Shown in pieces: positions 17,041-25,537 of a stretch of DNA of 64,000 nucleotides. Origin of the DNA: Cyanobacteria bacterium FACHB-502 (GTDB taxonomy: Bacteria; Cyanobacteriota; Cyanobacteriia; Elainellales; Elainellaceae); the NCBI GenBank assembly GCA_014695325.1, contig JACJNZ010000058.1, positions 1-64,000 on the forward strand, read 5' to 3'. The notes under the pieces were generated by a model. It made no database searches. It worked only from the letters and a program-made list of their open reading frames with translations, and was not told the DNA's origin. Every line of letters begins with the position of its first letter. The first letter of the stretch is position 1. The position numbers and the translations under genes are program-made.

Positions 17041-18147
17041 ATGGTGATTTGCATTGCAGAAGATCGTCAGCGCGAAGAAATTGCAGTCAAGCTGCTGCTG
17101 CTCAGTCTGGCAAAACACTGTCCCCATGTGCCAATTGAACTGTTCTTTCCGCCTGCTACGGAAGCGTTTAAAGCCTGGGCTGCTGCCCTGCCGCAGGTTC
17201 ATCTCAGAACTACGCCGATCGCCACGGCTGCGGGATGGGATATTAAACCCTACGCGCTGCTGAAGCTGCTAACAGAAGGACACCGTGAAGTCTGGTGGAT
17301 TGATTCCGACATTATCGTGACCCGCGATTTTCGACAAACGATCGCCCCCCTGACCGACGCTGATTTGGTAATTGCGGAAGAGGCGTTATACGGTCACTAT
17401 CGCGATGAAGGCTATCGGGCGCGGGCGTGGGGATTTGCGATCGGGCGCAGCTTGCCCTTCAATCTCAATTCGGGTGTGATGCGAGTGACGCAGGCGCATC
17501 GATTGTTGTTGCAGCAGTGGCAGCAGTTGCTCGAAACCGAGGTGTATCAGCAGGCACAGCAGCAGCCCTACGGTCAAAAGCCGTTTCATCTGTTTGGCGA
17601 TCAGGACGTGTTGACTGCACTGCTCAGCACTCAAGAGTTTGCCCATATTCCACTGCGGATTCTAAAGCGCGGCACAGCCATTATTCAATACTTTGGGCTT
17701 GCCGGATATACGATCGCCGAGCGGCTGCAAAATCTGGTTGACGGAATGCCGCCGTTTATCCACGCGCAGCGCGAAAAACCCTGGCATCGATCGCTTATTC
17801 CACCTGGGCTTAAGCCGTTGCGGCCCTATTTAGACTTTGTGCAAATGGATATTTCGCCCTATTGCTTTGCCGCAGCCCCGTATCGATCGCAGCTTGCCGA
17901 AGATCTGCCCTGGCTGGACGCGCACTCGCGCCTGGGCAAAATCCTACGTGGATTAGGCTTGGGAAATGCTGCATTCACAGGTTTGCCGATCGCCCTCGGC
18001 TACAGTGTAATTCGTGCGATTAAACAAATGCGGGGAATCGACGATCGGTTCGATCCGCAGCAGGCGTATCAGCGAGTGATTCTTGCTCAGACTGATGAAC
18101 AAACAGCGGGAAAGGCGAGCGTGGAGAAAGTGGAAACAATATATTAA
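17041..18147 (+). CDS. GT-A-fold glycosyltransferase-like protein
   Basis: A 368-residue soluble protein. The central EVWWIDSDIIVTRDF contains a D-x-D metal and nucleotide-sugar motif in the place expected for a GT-A glycosyltransferase (GT8-like), and LFGDQDVLTALL with FNLNSGVMRV resembles the acceptor-side loops of the same fold. The N-terminus (MVICIAEDRQREEIAVKLLLLSL) lacks a signal peptide. Donor and acceptor are unknown. The gene stands alone; its stop overlaps the stop of the convergent histidine kinase gene by four bases (18144-18147). Function beyond the fold is inference. Confidence 0.75.
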   Translation: MVICIAEDRQREEIAVKLLLLSLAKHCPHVPIELFFPPATEAFKAWAAALPQVHLRTTPIATAAGWDIKPYALLKLLTEGHREVWWIDSDIIVTRDFRQTIAPLTDADLVIAEEALYGHYRDEGYRARAWGFAIGRSLPFNLNSGVMRVTQAHRLLLQQWQQLLETEVYQQAQQQPYGQKPFHLFGDQDVLTALLSTQEFAHIPLRILKRGTAIIQYFGLAGYTIAERLQNLVDGMPPFIHAQREKPWHRSLIPPGLKPLRPYLDFVQMDISPYCFAAAPYRSQLAEDLPWLDAHSRLGKILRGLGLGNAAFTGLPIALGYSVIRAIKQMRGIDDRFDPQQAYQRVILAQTDEQTAGKASVEKVETIY

Positions 18148-20717
18148 CTGCTCTGGAGTTTCAGTCGGGTTTGGATCAGGTTAAACAAATGGTTGAGCTG
18201 CACAGGCTTCGTCAAGTATTCATCGGCTCCGGCTGTAAGACAGCGTTCGCGATCGCCCGGCATTGCCAGCGCAGTCAGCGCAAATATCGGAATATTCGCG
18301 GTTGCAGCATACCGACGCAGAGCATCGATCGCCTGTAGACCGTTCAGGCGGGGAAGCTGAATATCCATCAAAATCAGGTGGGGCAAATAGGATCGAGCGA
18401 GATCGATCGCCTCGATACCGTCTTTTGCCAGCAGGATGTGAAAGCCCTTTGCCTGCAAATAGTTCATCAGGGTCATAACATTATCGGGATGGTCTTCCGC
18501 CACCAGAATCACGGGCTGCATTGCACCCTGAGCACTCGTCGCGGCGGCGCAAACAGGTAAGCCCGAAGCCCGCTCAGCCGAAGACGAATGGGATTGCGAG
18601 AACCGCCAGGGCAACAAAATGGTGAAGCAGCTTCCTTGTCCCGGTTGGCTATCGACTAAAATTTGACCGCCATGCAGTTCCACAATTTGTTTGACCAGAA
18701 CTAGCCCCAGACCCGTTCCTTCATAGCGACGAGAGAGGCTGCTATCAATTTGGACAAAAGCCTGGAATAGCTTTTCGAGATCGGCAGGGGCAATGCCAAT
18801 TCCTGTATCGGTAACGCTGCACTGCAACCACTGCGTGGCTGGACTGCCCTTGGCCTTTAGCGTGACCGAGCCGCCCTCTGGTGTGAACTTGACTGCATTA
18901 CTAAGCAGATTGATGAGCACTTGACGTATGCGACGTTCGTCTAATTGAATCGATGCAGAAGGATTAGCAAGCTCAAGGTTGAGCGAAATGCTTTTCTCGT
19001 GTGCCTGATGCCTCACAAAGTCAAGACTGTCTTCGCAGAGTTCCTCGATCGAAACCGGAGCAATTTGAAGTTCAAGCTTGCCCGCCTCGATTTTTGCCAG
19101 ATCGAGAATGTCGTTAATCAGCTCAAGCAGGTGACTGCCGCTGTTTTGAATTGTGACGAGAAACTGTCGCTGCTTGTCATTAATCGCTCCAAAAACTTCG
19201 GTTTGCAGCACTTCAGATAAGCCCATGATCGCGTTGAGCGGGGTTCGCAGTTCATGGCTCATATTCGCGAGAAATTCATCTTTCAGGCGGGTTGCTTGGG
19301 CAAGTTCCAGATTGGTTACTGCTAAATGCTCATTAGCGCGTCGGAGCTGTTCTTCAGCCTGCTGTCGCTGGTATTGCAGTGCCTTCTTCTCGGTAATATC
19401 TTCTGACATGCCGAGACTGTAAAGTGGATGACCTTGAGAATCACGCATCAGTGCGACCGTTACATTGCACCAGATGACTTCGCCCTGTTTACGAATAAAG
19501 CGTTTTTCCATTTGAAAACTGGTCTGTTCGCCGTTCATCAAGGTATCAACCCGCTGGAGATCCGGTTCAAGATCTTCGGGGTGAGTAATATCCCTCAGGG
19601 TAAGACTGGACATTTCCGCATCGTCATAGCCTAGAAGCTGTCGGTGCGCGGGATTGTAGCGCACCAGTTTGTACTGATCCTGCACATCGAAGATTATGAT
19701 TCCCATCGGGGCATTTTCAAAAATGCTGCGAAGCTGCTCCTCGCTCTGCCGAAGGGTCAATTGGGAGCGTTCCAGGGCGTGAGTGCGTTCCTGAACCCGC
19801 CGTTCTAGCTCTTGATTAAGCTGCTGGAGGTCGGTCTGCATCTGCTCAAGGGCTGCTTCGCGCTGTTTGGCTTTAGTAATGTTGACGCCAATTCCTAATG
19901 CGGCATAGGTGTTGCGATCGGCAAGGAAAAGGGGGCGCTTTTGCCATTGATACCATTGCTGCTGCCCATTGATCGCGATCTCCTCTTCGGCGATAAATAG
20001 GGGCTGTCGGTTTTGAATGACTGCGGCATTCTGGGCCATAAATTCTTGCACGAGGTGCGGATCTTCGACCAGATCTGCAATTTTTTTGCCGATTAAATCT
20101 TCGACTGTAGTGCTGTAGTAATCTGCTAAGGCTTGATTCGCAAGCACATAGCGTCCTTCCAGGTCTTTCACAAAGATCAGGCTGGGATCGGTATCAATGA
20201 CGGTACGAAGAAAATCTTGCTGCTGCTGAAGCTGTGCTTTGGCACGAACGCGATCGGTAATATCCTGCAAAATTCCGACCAGACGAACAGATTGAGCATC
20301 GTAGTACCAGCATCCTTTTTCACAGAGCCATTGAACTCGGTTGTCGAGGTGCTGCACCTGATATTCAATGCTGTAGCTCGATCGATCGGTGAGTGCAGTA
20401 TTAATCGCGCGATTCACCTGTTCTTGATCGTCTGGGTGGAGTCGATCGCGCCATTGGCAATAAGAGACAGGGGAAATTACGGGAGAGATTTCGGCAGAGA
20501 GTCCAAGCAGGCGAGCAACTTGAGGATTCCACAAGACCTGATCGCGATCGAGATGCCATTCCCAGCAGCCAATTTCTGCCAGTTCAATCGCAGCCGCACA
20601 GGTATCAGACAGAAGGCTTTCGGGTCGGAAGGGTGCTTGATCAGTGAGACGATAGGAAGCTGGTTCTCTGAGCAGGCGATCGTTGGGAGAAGACATTGCA
20701 TTTACGTTAGCAGGCAA
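18144..20717 (-). CDS. Hybrid PAS-domain sensor histidine kinase with C-terminal receiver
   Basis: The 857-residue protein has no membrane segment. In order it carries a PAS fold (WEWHLDRDQVLWNPQVARLLG), two further PAS/PAC units (FVKDLEGRYVLANQALADYY; IFENAPMGIIIFDVQDQYKLVRYNPAHRQLLGY) joined by coiled coils, the dimerisation and phosphoacceptor segment FLANMSHELRTPLNAIMGLSE, an HATPase domain (NLLSNAVKFTPEGG, DTGIGIA, GTGLGLVL) and a receiver domain (VAEDHPDN, phosphoacceptor Asp near 785 in LILMDIQLPRLNG, then FALTAL). It should autophosphorylate and relay to its own receiver, then to an unknown partner. A start at 20696 (MSSPND) is equally possible. No response-regulator gene is adjacent. 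Confidence 0.96.
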   Translation of the reverse strand: MPANVNAMSSPNDRLLREPASYRLTDQAPFRPESLLSDTCAAAIELAEIGCWEWHLDRDQVLWNPQVARLLGLSAEISPVISPVSYCQWRDRLHPDDQEQVNRAINTALTDRSSYSIEYQVQHLDNRVQWLCEKGCWYYDAQSVRLVGILQDITDRVRAKAQLQQQQDFLRTVIDTDPSLIFVKDLEGRYVLANQALADYYSTTVEDLIGKKIADLVEDPHLVQEFMAQNAAVIQNRQPLFIAEEEIAINGQQQWYQWQKRPLFLADRNTYAALGIGVNITKAKQREAALEQMQTDLQQLNQELERRVQERTHALERSQLTLRQSEEQLRSIFENAPMGIIIFDVQDQYKLVRYNPAHRQLLGYDDAEMSSLTLRDITHPEDLEPDLQRVDTLMNGEQTSFQMEKRFIRKQGEVIWCNVTVALMRDSQGHPLYSLGMSEDITEKKALQYQRQQAEEQLRRANEHLAVTNLELAQATRLKDEFLANMSHELRTPLNAIMGLSEVLQTEVFGAINDKQRQFLVTIQNSGSHLLELINDILDLAKIEAGKLELQIAPVSIEELCEDSLDFVRHQAHEKSISLNLELANPSASIQLDERRIRQVLINLLSNAVKFTPEGGSVTLKAKGSPATQWLQCSVTDTGIGIAPADLEKLFQAFVQIDSSLSRRYEGTGLGLVLVKQIVELHGGQILVDSQPGQGSCFTILLPWRFSQSHSSSAERASGLPVCAAATSAQGAMQPVILVAEDHPDNVMTLMNYLQAKGFHILLAKDGIEAIDLARSYLPHLILMDIQLPRLNGLQAIDALRRYAATANIPIFALTALAMPGDRERCLTAGADEYLTKPVQLNHLFNLIQTRLKLQSS

Positions 20718-20979
20718 CTTGCGGTACTGCGAGGGCTAGGATAGCGAAAATCATCAGTTCTTGCGGTGCCTAATTTCCCTGTGAAAAATTAAAAAGTGAC
20801 TCAAAAAATCATTAGCCAAGGCAAGACGACCGGGCAAGAACTGAGATCGATCAGGAAACGTTTCTCATCAATTTCGCAAAAACTCATTGCGGGCGATCGA
20901 TTAAGGCAACATATCAGGCAACCTACTAAGGCAACATGTCCAAGATGCCCATCCGCCCAGGCAGAATTTCGAGCAATGC

Positions 20980-21300
20980 TCAGGGAGAATCATTCTGAGC
21001 GAGAACTTCCTGAAGCTTCGTGCGAAACTCACCCTTAGGATGCGCCCCTTTCACTTCTCCGATGATTTTGAAATCTGCTTCGGGCGACGCACAAATCAGG
21101 TAGGTGGGCCAGCCCATTTCTGCTTTATCAGGATATTGCGCCAGGAGAATTTTGCGATATTTGCGGTAGGTGGCAGTATCCTGCATCTTGACATCTACAA
21201 AGTCTAAACCCAGTTCTGAGACGACTTTCTGGTCATAAAATGCCATTTTGTGGCACAGTCCACAATCTTCTGAAGAAAATTTGATAACGGCTACACTCAT
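20980..21300 (-). CDS. Thioredoxin-like protein
   Basis: The 106-residue product has a redox CxxC motif near its N-terminus (SSEDCGLCHKM), followed by FVDVKMQDTATYRKY and the cis-proline-like GWPTYLIC, matching a minimal thioredoxin fold. No signal peptide is present, so it is cytosolic. It would reduce or oxidise disulphides in client proteins; the partner is unknown. It is a single gene diverging from the decayed glycosyltransferase. Confidence 0.85.
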   Translation of the reverse strand: MSVAVIKFSSEDCGLCHKMAFYDQKVVSELGLDFVDVKMQDTATYRKYRKILLAQYPDKAEMGWPTYLICASPEADFKIIGEVKGAHPKGEFRTKLQEVLAQNDSP

Positions 21301-21535
21301 AGATTTTCTCTGGTTCTCAAAAACGATCGAATTCGCTTGGGATAACGACTGTGCAATGACTCCTTCGATTCTATTGAATCAACCGGGGTCTGAAAACCAG
21401 TTTACAGGGGAGAGACTGCAAAGGCTTGGGGTGGGGAAGCTTGGGATAGGAAAGAGGGTTTGAGGAATCGCTTGCCAGAGCAGCAATGACTTTTCCCCGT
21501 TCAGTGATGTTGCCGATCGAACAAGGAAAACAAGA

Positions 21536-22199
21536 ATGAGTCAGCCCCACGTGAGCGTTGTCATTCCTACCTACAACTGCGATCGATTCTTGCCCAAAGC
21601 GATTGAGAGCGTGCTGCGGCAAACCATGACTCAGCATGAAGCGATTGTGATTGATGATGGTTCAACGGATAACACAGCCGCTGTTTTGCAGCATTATCAG
21701 GACAGGTATGCTGTTTCGGCAAGATTGGCTGCTGCAATCAGGCGGATTCGCTCGGCGATTGTCGATGTCTGAAGAGACGAAACTGGTGCTCTGGCTGGCG
21801 CGATCGCGCTGTGAGGCAGAGTGGCTGTGGCAGGTGACGGTTAGCTATCGGCAGCGCGAAGACAACGCCACCCATAAAGAACTGCTCCAGGCAGAATCTC
21901 TGTCTGCCATTCTGGCTGAATTTTTTTCCCAGGGTGAGCTGCCAGAATCAATTCGGCTGCTAGAGAACTCGGTGTGCTACAACATGCTGGTCTGGCTTGC
22001 CTAGTATCTCTACCACACCGGACATTTGGCAGAGGCAGTGCGCTTTCTTAAGCAGGCTTATTTCTATTCCGCCTATTCTCCAATAGAGGCGATCGTTCAC
22101 TAGGCAAATTGCTTCGCCGAGTTTTCTAAAAGCTGGCACAGCAAGTTTGACGTGCAGCAACTCCGGCGATCGAGCGAGTGGCGGCAATTAATCCAGTAG
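21536..22199 (+). pseudogene. Decayed GT2 glycosyltransferase (internal deletion, frameshift, nonsense codons)
   Basis: The start is a normal GT2 N-terminus (VSVVIPTYNCDRFL ... VIDDGSTDNTAAVL) that runs to about 21700. Coding then continues in another frame with what should be the C-terminal half (GMLFRQDWLLQSGGFARRLSMSEETKLVLWLA and SYRQREDNATHK), so roughly a hundred codons covering the D-x-D region appear to be missing. Further on, the frame is broken by in-frame TAG codons at 22002 and 22101 while the sequence stays protein-like (YLYHTGHLAEAVRFLKQAY), ending at TAG 22197. The gene cannot make a working enzyme. The intact GT2 genes at 33.9-38.0 kb are the nearest relatives in the window. 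Confidence 0.85.
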
Positions 22200-22223
22200 A
22201 TTGTAGGAAGAAGTTCGGGGTGC

Positions 22224-22460
22224 TTAAAGGAAGCACTTGACCTGATGCCAGTTTTGCTGCTCATCCTGGCAGTAGTAGCAGCCTTCCCACCAGATGCACT
22301 GACGATAAGATTGCTCGACTTCTCTGCTTTTCCTGGGCTGCTCATCGCTCAACAGCGCAACAATTTCCTGCTTGCGATCGATCGTTTTGGCAGCAGCAGC
22401 ATCGAGCGTTTTTTGCAGAGAGTGCTCAGTCAGGTTTGATGGGATCACAGTAAACCTCAC
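22224..22460 (-). CDS. Possible small hypothetical protein (78 aa)
   Basis: An open frame from a GTG at 22460 gives a hydrophilic protein ending in a Cys/Trp-rich tail (QCIWWEGCYYCQDEQQNW). No ribosome-binding site is visible and no family is recognised. The composition (clustered Cys and Trp) is unusual for a chance frame, but the gene lies directly beside a decaying pseudogene, so it may be a remnant or not coding at all. Confidence 0.35.
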   Translation of the reverse strand: MRFTVIPSNLTEHSLQKTLDAAAAKTIDRKQEIVALLSDEQPRKSREVEQSYRQCIWWEGCYYCQDEQQNWHQVKCFL

Positions 22461-22650
22461 AAGAAATGGCAGTAAACAAATATCAACAGCAGAGGAAGAT
22501 TGAAGAATCTTAATCCCTTTATGTTCTGTTGTAACTCGCGAACCAAGGGCAAAAATAGACTCTTTAGTATTATTTAATTTCTATGATTGATATGACTAAA
22601 GCTCTATTGATGCGGTTCCAGGCTCTCGCGAATTTTAGACCCAGCCTTAT

Positions 22651-22695
22651 ATAAAGCTTGAACAGATAAAGCTTGAGCAGATAAAACTTGAACAG
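22651..22695. repeat. Three tandem 15-bp repeats
   Basis: The unit ataaagcttgaacag occurs at 22651-22665, 22666-22680 (one change) and 22681-22695 (one change). It sits just downstream of the channel gene stop, in a 260-base gap with no other gene. Confidence 0.92.
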
Positions 22696-22720
22696 TAACC
22701 GCAGCCCGATCGGGTTCTGA

Positions 22721-23875
22721 TTAAATCAGCGGCGGAGCAATCGTCCAGCCTGTTTCGCGCACAATTTTGCTTTCGGAGGGCGCAACCTGATTCCAGCGGT
22801 AGCCCATGTAGTGAGCGATCGCCATGACGTAAGGCTCCCAGCGACGGCGCATTTTAATATATTCCTGAACCCCTGCTTCGACATCGGGCACGGTTTCAAT
22901 GTCTTCCTGGCGTAGCCGCTCGATCGCCTGAAGATATCGCTGTCGCAAAATAAAGTCATCCTCTCCAGCCATTTTGAAGCTGCGCTGGGGCAGAAACGTA
23001 TAAGACAGTTCCATCAGCAAATGCTGTCCGCCGTTTGCCAGTCCTGCAACAACCGTGGAACGAATAAAGGCACGATAGCGATCGGGATGAAGAGCCGTAT
23101 TAATCAGCGTCACCGTATCCATTGCCAGCCAGACAATTCGCGCGAGGGAATACAGGTCATTCTCAAAGCGAAAATAGTGAACGACAGGATAAGCATGGTG
23201 TGATTCCAGCAGGGTCAACAAGCTTTCGGCAATTTTCGCCACATCGTCGCGGGCATCGTTAAAGTCTCCGGCTGCGCCCATGCGGGCAACCAGTTCGGCG
23301 GCATCGGCTTTTCCCATTGTGCGGTGGTGCAGCATCAGCGCAAGGATATTTCGCTGACTCAACGCGCTGTAAATCGCCATCAGGTAGGTAATAGTGAGCG
23401 TAAAAATGGCAAATCCCAGCCCTGCTTCGATCACGGTTACGATCCGAACCCAGTCCGATCGCGGCACCAAATCGCCCACTCCTAGCGTCGTAAAGACATA
23501 GCCGCTGTAATACAGCGCCGTGCTAAAGCTAATCGGCGTCAGACCTTCGCTCGCCTGAATTTCCATCCCCAATTCTGTCCAGTACACGCAGGCAAAGCCT
23601 ACAATCAAAAGCACAGTCCAGGCAGAAACCACCAAAATCAGCAGGGTTGGACCACAAAACGATAAAATTGCTGCACCGAATCGCTCCGATCGCTGAATCG
23701 CTGCTCCAAGCCTGGCAATTCGCTGAAATAGCCGCCAGGTTCCTTTGCTGATCGCCGTACTCAGCCATCCCTTACCGCTGCGGGGATAGAGCACGATCAA
23801 ATAAATATCAATCAGCGAGATTAGAATCAGGACAACTCCAACCAATTGGATTAGCCTATCGAACAAGGGGTGCAT
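22721..23875 (-). CDS. Potassium-channel-like membrane protein
   Basis: The 384-residue protein has an N-terminal membrane helix (11-30), two further helices at about 77-101 and 143-172, and between the last two a pore loop with filter-like TTLGVGD at 129-135. The canonical filter is TVGYGD, so the Tyr is Val here, as in some divergent channels. The C-terminal 210 residues are soluble and mostly helical and contain no obvious RCK/TrkA nucleotide-binding motif. It would form a tetrameric channel in the inner membrane; selectivity for potassium is likely but not certain given the filter. It diverges from the flavoprotein gene with about 100 bases between. Confidence 0.82.
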   Translation of the reverse strand: MHPLFDRLIQLVGVVLILISLIDIYLIVLYPRSGKGWLSTAISKGTWRLFQRIARLGAAIQRSERFGAAILSFCGPTLLILVVSAWTVLLIVGFACVYWTELGMEIQASEGLTPISFSTALYYSGYVFTTLGVGDLVPRSDWVRIVTVIEAGLGFAIFTLTITYLMAIYSALSQRNILALMLHHRTMGKADAAELVARMGAAGDFNDARDDVAKIAESLLTLLESHHAYPVVHYFRFENDLYSLARIVWLAMDTVTLINTALHPDRYRAFIRSTVVAGLANGGQHLLMELSYTFLPQRSFKMAGEDDFILRQRYLQAIERLRQEDIETVPDVEAGVQEYIKMRRRWEPYVMAIAHYMGYRWNQVAPSESKIVRETGWTIAPPLI

Positions 23876-23974
23876 AGTTACGGTGCGATACGATAACGGT
23901 GTGACGGCGCAAAATCAGCATTCACAGCCTAGACTGCCGGACTCAACTGCAAACCCTGCCGCAGGACTTAAATC

Positions 23975-25531
23975 ATGAGTGCCCCTGTCTCTAACTCCTT
24001 TCGTTCTCCCGTCCCCATTGCCCCTCTCGATCAATACAATCAGCGTCTCGTTGAGCGGTTGCATCCACCGGACTGGATCAATCCTGAACCTGCCCGACGC
24101 TATGACCTGGTTGTAGTTGGCGGAGGCGCAGCCGGACTGGTGACGGCAGGGGGAGCGGCTTTGCTGGGTGCAAAAGTGGCTCTTGTTGAAAAGCATTTGC
24201 TGGGCGGAGACTGCACTAATGTGGGCTGTGTGCCTTCTAAAACGCTAATTCGATCGGCAAGAGTGGCAGAAACTGCGCGATCGGCAGCAGACTATGGCAT
24301 CGAAACCGGAGCGGTAAAGGTTAATTTTGCGGCAGTGATGGAGCGGCTACGGCGCATTCGATCGGACATTAGCGTGCATGATTCTGCCCGTCGCTTTCAG
24401 GATGAGTTTGGCGTGGATGTGTTTTTTGGGATGGCAAGCTTTGCCGACTCAGACCGTATCACCGTTGCCGGAAAAACACTGTGCTTCAAAAAAGCTGTCT
24501 TGGCCACCGGAAGCTACCCCTCAATTCCCTTGATTCCCGGACTGGATGCCGCAGGTTATCTCACCAACGAAACCGTCTTTTCAATCACCGATCGCCCTGC
24601 AAACCTGGCAATTATCGGCGGCGGCTATATCGGCTGCGAAATGGCACAGACCTTCCAGCGGCTAGGTTCACAGGTGGCGCTGTTTGTGCGGGGCGATCGC
24701 CTTCTGAGTCAGGAAGATCCCGATGCGTCTGAGATTATTCGGCAGCAGCTTGAACAGGCGGGAATTCAAATTCTGCTTAACAGTAAGATCTTGGGTGTGA
24801 ATGGTTCGGACACAGGTAAGACGATCGAATACGAACAAAATCAGCAAGCCCAGAAGATAACCATTGATGAAATTCTGGTGGCAACCGGGCGATCGGTCAA
24901 CGTAGACGGCATGAACCTCGATCGCGTTAATGTGGAGTACAGCGATAAAGGCATTGTGGTGAATGATTATCTACAAACCACCAATCCCAGAATTTATGCG
25001 GTCGGTGATAGCTGCCTGAAATGGAAATTTACCCATGCCGCAAACGCAGCCGCACGAGTTTTATTACAGAATGCGCTGTTCGCAGTTGGCGGCATTGGAC
25101 GCAAAAATATTAACTCTTTGGTGATGCCCTACACCGTTTACACTGAACCCGAAGTCGCCCACGTGGGAATGCATCTTGCAGAAATTCAGGCACAAAATAT
25201 TCCCGTTGAAACCCTGTGCCAGCCTCTTACCAAAGTCGATCGCGCCGTGGTTGACAGTGAAACGATCGGCTTTGCCAAAGTCCATCTCAAGCGCGGAACC
25301 GATCGCATCTTGGGCGCAACGATTGTCAGTCCTCAGGCAGGTGAACTGATTACGCTCTTCACTCAGGCAATGACGAATGGATTGGGACTGAAAGCGATCG
25401 CCAAAACGATTTATCCCTACCCGACGCAGGCAGAACTCATTCGCAATCTGGCAGATGAGTACAGTATCCGGCAGCTTCAGTCGCTCAAGCCGATTACGTC
25501 TCGCTGGCTTGCCTGGACGCACGGCGGCTAG
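23975..25531 (+). CDS. MerA-like FAD-dependent pyridine nucleotide-disulphide oxidoreductase
   Basis: The 518-residue flavoprotein has an FAD Rossmann motif GGGAAG at 49-54, the redox-active pair GGDCTNVGCVPSK (Cys80, Cys85), an NAD(P)H Rossmann motif (IIGGGYIGCEMAQ), the second FAD motif YAVGDSC and a dimerisation domain. At the C-terminus the sequence YPYPTQAE puts Tyr where lipoamide dehydrogenase and glutathione reductase have the catalytic His, as in MerA. It lacks both the N-terminal heavy-metal-associated domain and the C-terminal Cys pair of true mercuric reductase, and no other mer gene is present. It is therefore better called a MerA-like reductase of unknown substrate. It ends six bases from the convergent aminopeptidase gene. 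Confidence 0.92.
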   Translation: MSAPVSNSFRSPVPIAPLDQYNQRLVERLHPPDWINPEPARRYDLVVVGGGAAGLVTAGGAALLGAKVALVEKHLLGGDCTNVGCVPSKTLIRSARVAETARSAADYGIETGAVKVNFAAVMERLRRIRSDISVHDSARRFQDEFGVDVFFGMASFADSDRITVAGKTLCFKKAVLATGSYPSIPLIPGLDAAGYLTNETVFSITDRPANLAIIGGGYIGCEMAQTFQRLGSQVALFVRGDRLLSQEDPDASEIIRQQLEQAGIQILLNSKILGVNGSDTGKTIEYEQNQQAQKITIDEILVATGRSVNVDGMNLDRVNVEYSDKGIVVNDYLQTTNPRIYAVGDSCLKWKFTHAANAAARVLLQNALFAVGGIGRKNINSLVMPYTVYTEPEVAHVGMHLAEIQAQNIPVETLCQPLTKVDRAVVDSETIGFAKVHLKRGTDRILGATIVSPQAGELITLFTQAMTNGLGLKAIAKTIYPYPTQAELIRNLADEYSIRQLQSLKPITSRWLAWTHGG

Positions 25532-25537
25532 TGCAAA

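Noticed and set aside
22002-22199. TAG recoding (read-through) in the glycosyltransferase remnant
   Set aside because: The same locus also has a deletion and frame change, which makes ordinary decay the simpler explanation; other genes here use TAG as a normal stop.
23975-25531. Mercury resistance locus
   Set aside because: The MerA-like protein lacks the mercury-binding cysteines and no merR, merT or merP gene is present.
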